Below, piece after piece: positions 27,976-37,285 of a stretch of 37,285 nt of DNA (the first letter of the stretch is position 1; every line of letters starts with the position of its first letter). The notes under the pieces were generated by a model. That model ran no database searches. It was not told the DNA's origin and saw nothing but the letters and a program-made list of their open reading frames with translations. The stretch lies in the NCBI GenBank assembly GCA_018667335.1, contig JABIVD010000008.1:1-37285 (forward strand), given 5' to 3'. The position numbers and the translations under genes were made by a program. This DNA comes from Rhodospirillaceae bacterium (GTDB lineage Bacteria; Pseudomonadota; Alphaproteobacteria; UBA6615).

Positions 27976-28869
27976 TTACGGCGTTTGAAATTTGAGGTTC
28001 AACGTGTCTGCAATCTCTCCGGCACCAAACAAGGGCTGCTGCAGATTCGGGTTAGGTTTGCGGCCCGCGATTTCGTAGCGCGACACACCAAAGAGGTATG
28101 TCTGATTGGTGTCGAACTGAATGTCATCGCTGTTGTTTGTGACCAGGCGCCGCCTGAACTCAATCGTCCAGCGGCCATCTCGCCAAGTGCCTTTGGCGAA
28201 TACGTCCGCTCGGCTGCCTTGTGGCTGTCGCAGGAGAAAGGAAGGCAGTCGGTCTTCCGTGTGTTCCGTGTGGACCAGGGATTTATATGCTGATCTCCCA
28301 CTGTCGCCCGGTCGCGCAAGGAAAAACTGAAGTCCATTTTGCGAGACGACATCGACGGCGTTTTGCCCCCGGGTCATCGAGTAGACATGCATCTTGTCGT
28401 CGGCATGCCCGGTGGAATCGGTGCGGTTCGACTTCCAGTACCAGATGTCCGCCTTGTAGGGTTGCTCGGCATCGATCCTCAGATTGACGGGCCCCGGTTC
28501 CATGCTCCATTTGAAGACAAAGGTGTCTTCACGTTCGCCGCCCATGCGGTAGCGCTCCTGGTCGGGCAGCCATATCTGTGTCTTGTGCCCACGATTCTCG
28601 TCCGGATCAGGGAAACTCGCGAGCATGAAGATACTGTCCGTGGTGTAGACGGCCTTGAGTGTCAGATCTATCCCCGCCAGAGGGTCGTGTGTGACAATGG
28701 CTGTGGCCTGCTTCCAGATCGCTTCGTCGGCATTGCCGTCGATCGTGGGAGCTGTATCGGACTGGATTGCCACCATTTCGCGTGCGGGTCCTGAGGCCTG
28801 CTGAGCCGCCACGCCCGTGGCCGAGCCGGCGAGTGTTGCAAGCAGAACTGCCAAGGCTGTTTTTTTCAT
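27976..28869 (-). CDS. Exported ethylbenzene-dehydrogenase-related (haem-binding fold) protein
   Basis: A 297-aa secreted protein with a signal peptide (KKTALAVLLATLAGSATGVAAQ). The body fits the EB_dh / CBM9-like beta-sandwich fold used by cytochrome b-type gamma subunits of DMSO-reductase-like dehydrogenases: APTIDGNADEAIWKQA near the start, then LKAVYTTDSIFMLASFPDPDENR, DTFVFKWSM and the C-terminal WTIEFRRRLVTNN..DIQFDTNQTYLFGVSRYE. There is no molybdopterin or iron-sulfur subunit gene here, so it is a stand-alone member; it may bind haem or a ligand in the periplasm. A GGAAG ribosome site precedes ATG 28869. It is the first gene of a likely two-gene unit with the hybrid kinase, which suggests a sensing or redox role; this is inference. 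Confidence 0.75.
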   Translation of the reverse strand: MKKTALAVLLATLAGSATGVAAQQASGPAREMVAIQSDTAPTIDGNADEAIWKQATAIVTHDPLAGIDLTLKAVYTTDSIFMLASFPDPDENRGHKTQIWLPDQERYRMGGEREDTFVFKWSMEPGPVNLRIDAEQPYKADIWYWKSNRTDSTGHADDKMHVYSMTRGQNAVDVVSQNGLQFFLARPGDSGRSAYKSLVHTEHTEDRLPSFLLRQPQGSRADVFAKGTWRDGRWTIEFRRRLVTNNSDDIQFDTNQTYLFGVSRYEIAGRKPNPNLQQPLFGAGEIADTLNLKFQTP

Positions 28870-28963
28870 GCGACCGCTTCCGTTGTGTGTGCGTCGATGA
28901 TGGCGCTATCACCATCGGCGGCACGAAATTGTGGTTCCGTGCGCCGAACTTCAGCCTAGGCCA

Positions 28964-28983
28964 ACATACTTAATATTGTATGT
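28964..28983. promoter_or_regulatory. Inverted repeat upstream of the EB_dh-like gene
   Basis: ACATAC and GTATGT are separated by eight AT-rich bases about 95 bases before the start of the EB_dh-like gene. It could be an operator for a dimeric regulator or part of the promoter region. The rest of 28870-29060 shows no gene. Confidence 0.4.
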
Positions 28984-29060
28984 ACGACAGGGTAAAGGCC
29001 GCGGTTTTCATGGGAGAATAGCGGATTGGGAAGTGACACTATTAAAAGTGGTCGTATCTC

Positions 29061-29086
29061 AAAATAAGACCCGTAATACGAGTCTT
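29061..29086 (-). terminator. Intrinsic terminator of the dienelactone hydrolase gene
   Basis: On the minus strand AAGACTCG (29086-29079) pairs with CGGGTCTT (29073-29066) with one G-T pair, loop TATTA, followed by ATTTTG. It lies ~80 bases after the hydrolase stop. Confidence 0.65.
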
Positions 29087-29168
29087 TCGAGCATCGTACC
29101 GCTCTGTGGGGACGTCTCTCGGCGGACCTGGTTGTGTTGATGGTTGGCGCGAACGCAGCGGGACGCGG

Positions 29169-30089
29169 CTAGGTCAGATGTTTGTTGAACCAGTCGATCG
29201 TGCGGGACCATGCCAGATCGGCGTTTGGCTCGTCGTAGCGCGGCGTCGAATCATTGTGGAAGCCATGATTGGCCCCGGCGTAGATATGACCCTCATAGGT
29301 CTTGCCCTGTGCCTTCAGGGCCGCCTCATAGGTCTTGCCCTGTGCCTTCAGGGCCGCCTCATAGGCCGGCCAGCCGGCGTTGATACGTTTGTCGAGCGCC
29401 CCGTAGTGGAGCAGAAGCGGCGCCTGGATCCTGGCCACGTCCTCGGCCTTTGCCTGGCGGCCGTAAAAGGGCACCGAGGCGTTGAGTTCGGGATAGGTGA
29501 CCGCCAGCGCGTTGCACACGCCACCGCCGTAGCAGAAGCCGACGCAGCCGACCTTGCCCGTGGAATCGTCACGCGCCGCCAGATGTTCGTAGCCGGCGAA
29601 GAAGTCGTTCATCAGCTTGACGCGATCGACGGTCTTCTGGAGCGCCTTGCCCTCCGCGTCGTTACCGGGATACCCGCCGACCGACGTCAGGCCGTCGGGC
29701 GCCAACGCCATGAATCCAGCCTTTGCGACCCTTCGCGCGACATCCTCGATGTAGGGGTTGAGACCGCGGTTTTCGTGAATGACCAGGACGGCGGGCAGTT
29801 TGCCCGGGGCGTTTGTCGGGCGGACCACATAGCCACGTACTTCGCCGTTGCCGTTGGGCGAGTCATACATCTCATAGCTTGCCGTGATGTCGGGGTCGTT
29901 GAATGACACCTGTTCGGCCAGCGCATAGTCGGGCTTGAGCATGTTGAACAGGCCGAGCGCCGTGACGCCGCCGACGGCATATGTCCCGGCGCGATTGAGA
30001 AATTCGCGTTTCGTCAGCCCGCCATGGACATAGAAATCATAGAGATCGAGGAGTCCCTGATCGAAGTCTTTCGCCGTCAGTCGCGTCAT
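29169..30089 (-). CDS. Dienelactone hydrolase family protein with Tat-like leader
   Basis: A ~306-aa dienelactone-hydrolase-fold protein. The nucleophile is cysteine in GFCYGGG (C186), with the acid in HYGALDKRINAG and the histidine in GANHGFHNDS; the activating glutamate is in HENRGLNPYIED. The N-terminus carries a Tat-like motif (LTKREFLNRAG before a hydrophobic stretch), as in the exported YghX-like relatives. Start 30089 (MTRLTAKDFDQG) is chosen; the frame stays open to 30416, but that runs through the tRNA-Gln gene. An 11-residue unit AALKAQGKTYE is present twice because of a 33-bp tandem duplication. A terminator follows. The natural substrate is unknown. Confidence 0.88.
   Translation of the reverse strand: MTRLTAKDFDQGLLDLYDFYVHGGLTKREFLNRAGTYAVGGVTALGLFNMLKPDYALAEQVSFNDPDITASYEMYDSPNGNGEVRGYVVRPTNAPGKLPAVLVIHENRGLNPYIEDVARRVAKAGFMALAPDGLTSVGGYPGNDAEGKALQKTVDRVKLMNDFFAGYEHLAARDDSTGKVGCVGFCYGGGVCNALAVTYPELNASVPFYGRQAKAEDVARIQAPLLLHYGALDKRINAGWPAYEAALKAQGKTYEAALKAQGKTYEGHIYAGANHGFHNDSTPRYDEPNADLAWSRTIDWFNKHLT
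29292..29357 (+). repeat. 33-bp tandem duplication within the hydrolase gene
   Basis: Two exact copies of 33 bases (29292-29324 and 29325-29357), followed by eight more matching bases. It is in frame and duplicates the peptide AALKAQGKTYE shortly before the catalytic histidine loop. Confidence 0.96.
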
Positions 30090-30286
30090 CACGTTTGCCT
30101 TTCGCGCATGGTCCACCCGGTGTCGTCGGGGCAGTCTGGCCTGCCTGAGGGCCATCTCAAACCAGAATTCGAAGTATCGCGAGATCTTGATCGCGTCTTT
30201 TCGGTCCTCGAACGATCCGCGACGCCGTGACGGGTGTCCGAGGGGGTCGGCACCGGGTTTTCGCAGATTGTCGTTCGGGAAATAGC

Positions 30287-30360
30287 TGGCTGGGGGAGAA
30301 GGATTCGAACCCTCACTAGCGGAGTCAGAGTCCGCTGTCCTACCATTAGACGATCCCCCA
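30287..30360 (-). tRNA. tRNA-Gln (anticodon CUG)
   Basis: A complete 74-nt tRNA on the minus strand. The acceptor stem pairs TGGGGGA with TCCCCCA, the anticodon stem GCGGA/TCCGC holds the loop CTCTGAC with anticodon CTG (reads CAG, glutamine), the T arm contains GGTTCGAATCC, and CCA is encoded. It stands upstream of the hydrolase gene on the same strand. Confidence 0.95.
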
Positions 30361-30408
30361 ATGGCCAACTGGGCGCGGTCTTTACCATACCTGCGCCAAC
30401 GTGTGTAG

Positions 30409-30693
30409 ATGAACAACGTGGCACAGAAAAATTATCGACTGATTGACGAAACGTGCCGCGCGTACGAAAGCCCGACTCCCGGGACAGTTGGAGGGCATCG
30501 CCGCTCGCGCATATACGGACGGCTCGACTGTCCGAATGCCCTGCGTTGGCTCGCGAAGGGGCATTACGCGCCACAAAGAGTGTTTTTCCGCGATGAGAAG
30601 ACCGCACGAAGCGCGGGGTACCGCGCTTGTGCGATCTGCATGCCGGACGCCTATCGCGCCTGGAAGCAAGGACTGTCCGGGAAGGCTTCCTGA
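30409..30693 (+). CDS. Small protein with Ada-type metal-binding domain
   Basis: A 94-aa protein consisting mainly of the N-terminal zinc domain known from the DNA-repair protein Ada. Matching segments are GHRRSRIYGRLDCPNALRW, then RVFFRDEKTARSAGYRACAIC. Of the four Ada zinc cysteines three are present (C41, C74, C77); the first, which accepts the methyl group from DNA phosphotriesters in Ada (in YCRPSC), is glycine here (G37 in IYGRLDC). It therefore is unlikely to repair methyl phosphotriesters the way Ada does, and a DNA- or metal-binding role is more likely. No AraC or methyltransferase domain is attached. The start ATG 30409 is the only good one, and its ribosome site is weak. Confidence 0.75.
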   Translation: MNNVAQKNYRLIDETCRAYESPTPGTVGGHRRSRIYGRLDCPNALRWLAKGHYAPQRVFFRDEKTARSAGYRACAICMPDAYRAWKQGLSGKAS

Positions 30694-30757
30694 TCGTGCA
30701 CAGCCCGTGTAGTTTCAAGCGCTTGGGGTCGTCCTGATCCCGTCCTTGGAGAGCCCG

Positions 30758-31840
30758 GTGGCATCGAGACGCAGCAGACACGCACAGAATGAGACCCGGC
30801 AACGTCGCGACGGACGCTGGCAGCATGTCTATGCGGCACTTGATCTCGGGACCAACAATTGCCGGCTTCTCGTGGCCAAGCCCAATGACGACGGATTTCG
30901 CGTGGTCGATGCGTTTTCGCGGATCGTGCGGCTCGGCGAAGGGTTGGGGAATTCGAGCATTCTTTCCGAGCATGCGATGGACCGCACGATCGAGGCGTTG
31001 CATGTGTGTCGCTCGAAGGTCGAACGCAACGGGGTGACCCGGCTGCGCGCCGTGGCGACCGAGGCGTGTCGCAGGGCGGACAATGGCGCCGCGTTCATCG
31101 AACGGGTGCGGGCCGAGGCCAACATCGATCTCGAAGTGATCGCGGCTGACGAAGAGGCCGAACTGGCCCTGATTGGCTGTTCGCCACTCTACGATGCGCC
31201 GCAAGGCGACAAGGCATACGCGCTGTTGTTCGACATCGGCGGCGGCAGCACCCAGATCACCTGGCTCAAGCTTCATCATGTGGCAGGAGCACCGGATCGG
31301 GCGGATACCGAGATCATCGACTGTATCTCGGTGCCGTGCGGTGTGGTGACCCTCAGCGAGCGGTTCGGTTGCGGCGAGGACGAAGAGGGCCGGGCGTCGC
31401 CTGAGCTTTACGGCCAGATATGCGCGCATGTCCGCGATTTACTGGCCGCGTTCGATGCGCGGCACAACATCTCCAGGCTCGTGGCTGAAGGCGCCGTCCA
31501 GATGGTCGGGACCTCGGGCACTGTGACGACACTGACCGGCGTGTTTCTCAAATTGCCGCGCTACAACCGCGACCGCGTTGACGGTCGGCAGCTTAAATTT
31601 ACGGAGCTTGGCAGCGCGCGTGATCACCTCCTGGGGCTCGACCGCCGGGACCGCGCGGCACATCCGTGTATCGGACCCGAGCGTGCCGATCTTGTGGTTT
31701 CGGGTTGTGCGGTGCTGGATGCCATTTGTGGGCTTTGGCCCGTCGGCCAGCTGCGTGTTGCCGACCGCGGTCTGCGTGAGGGAATTCTGCATGGTCTGAT
31801 GCGGTCTGCCGACCGCGAAGCGATTCAGGCCGGGGCCTGA
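30758..31840 (+). CDS. Ppx/GppA family phosphatase
   Basis: A 360-aa member of the exopolyphosphatase / guanosine pentaphosphate phosphatase family, which hydrolyses polyphosphate or pppGpp. It has the ASKHA-fold phosphate loops: YAALDLGTNNCRLLVA near the N-terminus and FDIGGGSTQITW in the middle, plus a conserved ATEACRRADN and GTSGTVTTL. It is the short, single-module type without the C-terminal HD extension. GTG 30758 (MASRRSRH) with GGAG just upstream is preferred to TTG 30746. RlmE follows after 8 bases, a pairing seen in other alphaproteobacteria, so the two are co-transcribed. Confidence 0.92.
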   Translation: MASRRSRHAQNETRQRRDGRWQHVYAALDLGTNNCRLLVAKPNDDGFRVVDAFSRIVRLGEGLGNSSILSEHAMDRTIEALHVCRSKVERNGVTRLRAVATEACRRADNGAAFIERVRAEANIDLEVIAADEEAELALIGCSPLYDAPQGDKAYALLFDIGGGSTQITWLKLHHVAGAPDRADTEIIDCISVPCGVVTLSERFGCGEDEEGRASPELYGQICAHVRDLLAAFDARHNISRLVAEGAVQMVGTSGTVTTLTGVFLKLPRYNRDRVDGRQLKFTELGSARDHLLGLDRRDRAAHPCIGPERADLVVSGCAVLDAICGLWPVGQLRVADRGLREGILHGLMRSADREAIQAGA

Positions 31841-31848
31841 GACGGTCA

Positions 31849-32550
31849 ATGGCTCGGGACCGCAAGACATCAGGGGACGATGGTTCACGGATGCGTTTTG
31901 AACGGGTACGTTCCGCACGTGGCCGCAGATTGTCTTCGACACGCTGGCTCCAGCGACAGCTGAATGATCCCTATGTGCAGGCGGCCAAACGCGATGGCTA
32001 TCGTTCGCGGGCCGCCTACAAGCTGCTGCACATCGACGAACGGTTCGACCTCCTGACGCCGGGCAAGCGCGTTGTTGATCTGGGTGCCGCGCCGGGTGGC
32101 TGGACCCAGATTGCGGTCGACCGGGTCGAGTCCGAGGACAGCGCGATATCGGTCGTCGCCATCGATGTTCTCGAGATGGAGCCCCTGGCAGGGGCGGAAA
32201 TCCTGGTCGGCGATATCGAGGACGAGGATGCGGTCGTGCGCCTGCGGAAGGCGATCGGCGCACCGGTCGATCTGGTGTTGTCGGATATGGCGACATCGAC
32301 CACGGGGCATGCATCGACCGACCATCTGCGCACGCTGGGGCTGGCCGAAGCGGCGCTTGTGTTTGCCTGCGAAGTGCTGGTCCCGGGGGGTGGTTTCGTG
32401 ACCAAGGTATTCCAGGGAGCCGACGAGCCGGCGTTGTTCGCGGCCATGACGAAGAAGTTCCATTCCGTCCGCCGGTTCAAACCGAAGGCAAGCCGGAGCG
32501 ACTCGGTCGAGATGTTTCTCGTGGCGACCGGGTTCAAGGACGCCGGGTAA
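31849..32550 (+). CDS. rlmE: 23S rRNA (uridine-2552-2'-O)-methyltransferase RlmE
   Basis: RlmE (FtsJ, RrmJ) methylates the ribose of U2552 in the A loop of 23S rRNA during 50S assembly, using S-adenosylmethionine. The 233-aa product has YRSRAAYKL, the SAM motif VVDLGAAPGGW, LSDMA, GGGFVTKVFQG and SDSVEMFLVA, which supply the K-D-K-E catalytic tetrad. An extra basic N-terminal tail (~30 residues) is typical of alphaproteobacteria. It is translated eight bases after the phosphatase gene stop. Confidence 0.95.
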   Translation: MARDRKTSGDDGSRMRFERVRSARGRRLSSTRWLQRQLNDPYVQAAKRDGYRSRAAYKLLHIDERFDLLTPGKRVVDLGAAPGGWTQIAVDRVESEDSAISVVAIDVLEMEPLAGAEILVGDIEDEDAVVRLRKAIGAPVDLVLSDMATSTTGHASTDHLRTLGLAEAALVFACEVLVPGGGFVTKVFQGADEPALFAAMTKKFHSVRRFKPKASRSDSVEMFLVATGFKDAG

Positions 32551-32580
32551 CCGGGGTTTTTCTGTCCACCGGACGAATCC

Positions 32581-32610
32581 TTGTTCATGCGTGCCCCTTG
32601 TGTATATAAG
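32581..32610 (+). promoter_or_regulatory. Probable sigma-70 promoter of guaB
   Basis: TTGTTC (32581-32586) and TATATA (32603-32608) are 16 bases apart, about 40 bases before the guaB start. No riboswitch or clear operator is seen. Confidence 0.55.
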
Positions 32611-32641
32611 CCGCGTCAACTCTCGATTCCGCTGAGACTAG

Positions 32642-34108
<1,467 letters not shown>

Positions 34109-34135
34109 CCCGGCGTCCAGCCGGCGTATTTCACC

Positions 34136-35419
34136 ATGACACCCGCCGCGCGCACCGCCGCCACCATAGACATCCTGACCGAAATCTCCCGTGGCGATGC
34201 GCCCGCGGACGCCATCCTTGCGGATTGGTTCCGTGGCCACCGGTTTGCCGGGTCGGGGGACCGACGCGCTATCCGAGAGGCTGTTTACGCAGATTTTCGC
34301 ACGGGCGCGCTTCGTCGCTGGGCCGTGCAGGCGGCCGAAGGCGATCAGGAAAATCCGCGCCTGCGCGTGATCGCGGGTTTGACGCTGGATGCGCCAGGTG
34401 AGGTGGATTCGCAGTTCGACGGGGCCGGCTATGGCCCCCCGCCTCTCAGCGTCGAGGAACAGGGCCTGTCGGAGACTGTTGGCAAGCTGGATGTGGCGAC
34501 CGCCCCTGAACATGTCGGCGGCAACTGCCCAGCCGATCTGTACCCGCTGTTCGTCGATCAATGGGGGGCTGAGAGTGCGGATGAGCTCACGGCGCTGAAC
34601 CAGACAGCACCTGTGGATTTGCGGGTCAATGCGCTGCGCGCGACCCGTGAAGAGGCGCAGGCACGTCTCGCGGCAGATGGGTATGACGCCGAGCCGACCA
34701 CATACAGCCCGTCCGGACTGCGCGGCACAGTGCGCGGAAATTTCCAGCAGCTTGGTGCTTACCGCGCGGGGATGATCGATCCGCAGGATGAATCGAGTCA
34801 GTTGGTCACCATGTTGGTCGATGCGGCCCCGGGTTTGCGGGTGCTCGACTATTGTGCGGGCGCGGGTGGCAAGGCGCTGGCGCTGGCGGCCGCGTCGGGA
34901 AACCAGGCCGAAATTGTCGCCTGCGATGTATCGCGCTCACGGCTTTCACACATGGAGCCGCGTGCTGCCCGGCTCGGCGTCGAGGGCGTACGCAGCCTCG
35001 CCGTTCCCGCAGACCAGGCACCTGAAGAGCTCAAGAATTGGGCGGACCGGGTGCTGATCGACGCCCCGTGTTCGGGAACCGGCACATGGCGGCGTAGCCC
35101 GGACATGCGGTGGCGAACCAGCCCGGAGACGATTGCCGTCTACACGCGTGAGCAGGACAAACTCCTCGATACCGCCGCTACGATGCTGCGCGCGGGCGGT
35201 CGGATCATCTATGCCGTCTGTTCTGTACTCGAGAGCGAGGGCCGTGCGCGTGTCGAGGCCTTCCTCGCACGATATCCGGACTTCCAGCGCCTCCCCATAG
35301 CAGATATTCTGGGCCCCGAGTTGATCGCGCGTTTGGGGTGTGACGAGGACCTGGTTTTGACCCCGAAACGGCACAATATGGACGGCATGTATGGGGCGGT
35401 GCTGACGCGTCGGCCCTGA
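34136..35419 (+). CDS. RsmB/NOP family rRNA (cytosine-5) methyltransferase
   Basis: A 427-aa SAM-dependent RNA methyltransferase of the RsmB/NOP family, which makes 5-methylcytosine in 16S rRNA. An N-terminal NusB-like helical domain is followed by the catalytic domain with SAM motif VLDYCAGAGGKALALAA, the DAPCSGTGTWRR motif (C312) and the second, catalytic cysteine in YAVCSVLESE (C362). It sits between guaB and guaA, an arrangement met in related alphaproteobacteria. The exact C position modified is not decidable from sequence. Confidence 0.93.
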   Translation: MTPAARTAATIDILTEISRGDAPADAILADWFRGHRFAGSGDRRAIREAVYADFRTGALRRWAVQAAEGDQENPRLRVIAGLTLDAPGEVDSQFDGAGYGPPPLSVEEQGLSETVGKLDVATAPEHVGGNCPADLYPLFVDQWGAESADELTALNQTAPVDLRVNALRATREEAQARLAADGYDAEPTTYSPSGLRGTVRGNFQQLGAYRAGMIDPQDESSQLVTMLVDAAPGLRVLDYCAGAGGKALALAAASGNQAEIVACDVSRSRLSHMEPRAARLGVEGVRSLAVPADQAPEELKNWADRVLIDAPCSGTGTWRRSPDMRWRTSPETIAVYTREQDKLLDTAATMLRAGGRIIYAVCSVLESEGRARVEAFLARYPDFQRLPIADILGPELIARLGCDEDLVLTPKRHNMDGMYGAVLTRRP

Positions 35420-35502
35420 TTGGTCCCGGCCGTGCGCATTTGCCTGTGGATGAAGCCGATCAGCGCTAGTGCGGGGCGAATTCGAATCGGCTAAATATCC
35501 CT

Positions 35503-37071
35503 ATGGCCACATCGCTTCCCGTCTCCGAAAAAATCCTCATCATCGACTTTGGTTCGCAGGTCACACAGCTGATCGCACGGCGGATCCGCGAGTCCGGTGT
35601 CTACAGCGAAATCCACCCCTGTTTCCGGATCGACAAGGACTTCATCGAAGAGTTCGCGCCCGACGCGATCATCCTGTCGGGTGGCCCGGCCAGCGTGATG
35701 GCGGACGAGGCCCCGACAGTCGATCCGATTGTTTTCGAACGCGGCGTACCGGTGCTCGGTATTTGCTACGGCCAGCAACTCATGTGTCATGCGCTGGGCG
35801 GTACGGTTGAGGATTCCGACCATCAGGAATTCGGCCGTGCGCTCGTCGAGGTCACGGACCATTGCGGGCTCTTTCATCGAGTCTGGCTCCCGGGCACCGT
35901 GCCCGAGGTCTGGATGTCCCATGGCGACCGTGTCACCGCGTTGCCGGACGGGTTCCGATCTGTGGCCACCAGCCCCGGCGCACCATTCGCGGCCATCGCC
36001 GATGACGAGCGTAAGTTCTACGGTGTCCAGTTCCACCCCGAAGTGGTGCACACCAAGGACGGTGCGCGCCTCCTGTCGAGCTTTGTCCACCATGTCGCCG
36101 GTTGCCGCGGTGACTGGACCATGGCGGCATTCCGCGAGGCGGAGATCGAGAAAATTCGCGCCCAGGTCGGCGATGGTCGGGTGATCTGCGGGCTGTCGGG
36201 CGGCGTGGACAGCTCCGTCGCGGCGGTGCTGCTCCACGAGGCGATCGGCGACCAGTTGAACTGCATCTTCGTCGATCACGGCCTGTTGCGTGCGGGCGAA
36301 GTTGAAGAAGTGGAACAGGTGTTCCGCGAGCGATTCAATATCTCGTTGGTTGTGCGTGACGCGAAGGACATGTTCCTCGACAAGCTCGACGGCGTTTCGG
36401 ATCCGGAAACGAAGCGCAAAATCATCGGCGGGACCTTTATCGATGTCTTCGAGGAAGAGGCGGCAAAAATCGGTGGCGCGGATTTCCTGGCCCAGGGGAC
36501 GCTGTATCCCGATGTGATCGAATCCGTCAGCCCGTTCGGCGGGCCGAGTGCCACCATCAAATCCCACCATAATGTTGGCGGACTGCCCGAGCGCATGAAC
36601 ATGGAGCTCGTCGAGCCCCTGCGTGAATTGTTCAAGGACGAGGTGCGTGATCTTGGCCGCGAGTTGGGGATGCCCCACGAGATCGTCGGCCGCCACCCGT
36701 TCCCGGGGCCCGGCCTCGCGATCCGGATGCCCGGTGACTTCGACCGGGAGAAGCTCGAAACCCTGCGCCAGGCGGACGCGATCTATCTCGACGAAATTCG
36801 CAAGGCGGGATTGTATGATTCGATCTGGCAGGCCTTCGCTGTGCTGCTGCCGGTGCGTACGGTCGGTGTGATGGGCGATGCGCGCACGTATGAGCATGTC
36901 TGCGCGCTGCGTGCGGTCACCTCGACCGACGGGATGACGGCCGACAGCTATCCCTTCGAGCATGCCTTCGTCGCCGGCGTGGCGACGCGCATCATCAACG
37001 AAGTGCGCGGGATCAACCGGGTGGTCTATGACGTGACGTCGAAACCACCCGGGACCATCGAGTGGGAGTAG
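35503..37071 (+). CDS. guaA: GMP synthase (glutamine-hydrolysing)
   Basis: GuaA aminates XMP to GMP with glutamine and ATP. The 522-aa protein is complete. The N-terminal glutamine amidotransferase has the nucleophile C88 in GICYGQQLM and the histidine-glutamate pair in FHPEV. The ATP-pyrophosphatase domain has the P-loop LSGGVDSSV (S232-S238), and the C-terminal dimerisation domain ends in the nearly invariant [10 protein letters not shown]. The conserved 3' end of this gene serves as integration site for genomic islands in many bacteria, and here the composition changes abruptly after the stop. Confidence 0.98.
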   Translation: MATSLPVSEKILIIDFGSQVTQLIARRIRESGVYSEIHPCFRIDKDFIEEFAPDAIILSGGPASVMADEAPTVDPIVFERGVPVLGICYGQQLMCHALGGTVEDSDHQEFGRALVEVTDHCGLFHRVWLPGTVPEVWMSHGDRVTALPDGFRSVATSPGAPFAAIADDERKFYGVQFHPEVVHTKDGARLLSSFVHHVAGCRGDWTMAAFREAEIEKIRAQVGDGRVICGLSGGVDSSVAAVLLHEAIGDQLNCIFVDHGLLRAGEVEEVEQVFRERFNISLVVRDAKDMFLDKLDGVSDPETKRKIIGGTFIDVFEEEAAKIGGADFLAQGTLYPDVIESVSPFGGPSATIKSHHNVGGLPERMNMELVEPLRELFKDEVRDLGRELGMPHEIVGRHPFPGPGLAIRMPGDFDREKLETLRQADAIYLDEIRKAGLYDSIWQAFAVLLPVRTVGVMGDARTYEHVCALRAVTSTDGMTADSYPFEHAFVAGVATRIINEVRGINRVVYDVTSKPPGTIEWE

Positions 37072-37232
37072 TTATTCTTTACTAAGTCATTGATATTAAA
37101 CAATATTTAACTTACACATTTGTTTCACGTAAAAAATTAATCGTTGATTTAATTGAAGTTTTCTCATACAGTTACACAGAATGTTGCACAAACGTGTGAC
37201 TACTGAAAATAATAGTAACTCTGCGAGCAAAC
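37072..37232. other. AT-rich stretch after guaA, probable left edge of an integrated element
   Basis: Directly after the guaA stop the DNA becomes strongly AT-rich, unlike anything else in the window. No terminator-like hairpin is clear. GTTACAC and GTGTGAC around 37171-37199 form an imperfect inverted repeat. Confidence 0.5.
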
Positions 37233-37285
37233 TTGGCACTTAAAAAACAAAACTTTGCTGAAGGCGAAATAGCAATATTTGACGA
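37233..37285 (+). CDS. Possible N-terminus of a tyrosine integrase, cut by the window end
   Basis: From a TTG at 37233 the frame reads MALKKQNFAEGEIAIFD and is still open at the window end. It resembles the N-termini of some phage-type integrases (a segment like F-E-G-x-I-x-I-F/Y-D before an IYKRG motif). Only 17 residues are visible, so the call leans on its place right behind guaA, where island integrases commonly sit. A weak GCGAG precedes the TTG. Confidence 0.35.
   Translation, partial: MALKKQNFAEGEIAIFD

Noticed and set aside
30090-30416. N-terminal extension of the dienelactone hydrolase
   Set aside because: The extension reads through the tRNA-Gln gene; the family-like start is at 30089.
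35491-36963. 490-aa minus-strand open frame
   Set aside because: Antisense to guaA over its whole length.
37181-37243. 20-residue ORF starting MLHKRVTTENN
   Set aside because: Too short, no ribosome site, and overlaps the better integrase-like frame.

Overview
The window is chromosomal DNA of a GC-rich alphaproteobacterium, probably a Rhodospirillales-like or marine lineage. This rests on four things: a LexA box of the alphaproteobacterial type (GAAC-N7-GAAC) in the recA promoter, a cysteine-poor DksA of the alphaproteobacterial kind, a recA-alaS gene pair next to a remnant of the cell-cycle kinase gene cckA, and a tRNA-Gln with encoded CCA. Most of it is housekeeping and central metabolism, but several places carry clear gene decay or rearrangement.

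Layout. 1-4 kb: the 3' end of an NADP-type glutamate dehydrogenase gene with its terminator, then an acetolactate-synthase-like ThDP enzyme followed by an aldehyde dehydrogenase, and right behind them a frameshifted fragment of a TSUP (TauE/SafE) permease on the minus strand. 4.5-8.4 kb: dksA, then a zinc-type alcohol dehydrogenase homologue and an acyl-CoA dehydrogenase in one likely operon, convergent with an alpha/beta hydrolase. 8.4-9.3 kb: a rearrangement scar where the 3' end of a tctA gene (minus strand) is joined directly to the 3' end of cckA (plus strand). 9.4-15.7 kb: SOS-controlled recA, its terminator, alaS, and a MoxR-type ATPase with its VWA partner. 15.7-17.1 kb: a decaying stress module made of an MXKDX-repeat peptide lacking a proper start codon, an ECF sigma factor with two frameshifts, and an anti-sigma factor with several disruptions including a 26-bp tandem duplication. 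17.3-20.4 kb: an unrecognised 456-aa protein, a LOG-family nucleotide hydrolase and a LysM protein.

20.4-25.5 kb is a minus-strand operon padR - membrane-fusion protein - RND pump. It is read from a promoter whose -10 element lies inside a perfect 17-bp palindrome, so the PadR protein probably represses its own pump. 25.6-28.9 kb is a second minus-strand unit: a secreted ethylbenzene-dehydrogenase-like (haem-binding fold) protein followed by a hybrid sensor kinase. 29.2-30.4 kb: a dienelactone-hydrolase-family protein with an in-frame 33-bp tandem duplication, and tRNA-Gln(CUG). 30.4-37.1 kb: a small Ada-type zinc-binding protein, Ppx/GppA phosphatase, RlmE, guaB, an RsmB-type rRNA methyltransferase and guaA. 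The two purine genes guaB and guaA make GMP from IMP and flank the rRNA methyltransferase.

Immediately after the guaA stop codon the sequence turns AT-rich. The last 53 bases may encode the N-terminus of a tyrosine-integrase-like protein. Because the 3' end of guaA is a known island integration site, the window probably ends at the left edge of an integrated genomic island. No CRISPR array or complete insertion sequence was found.
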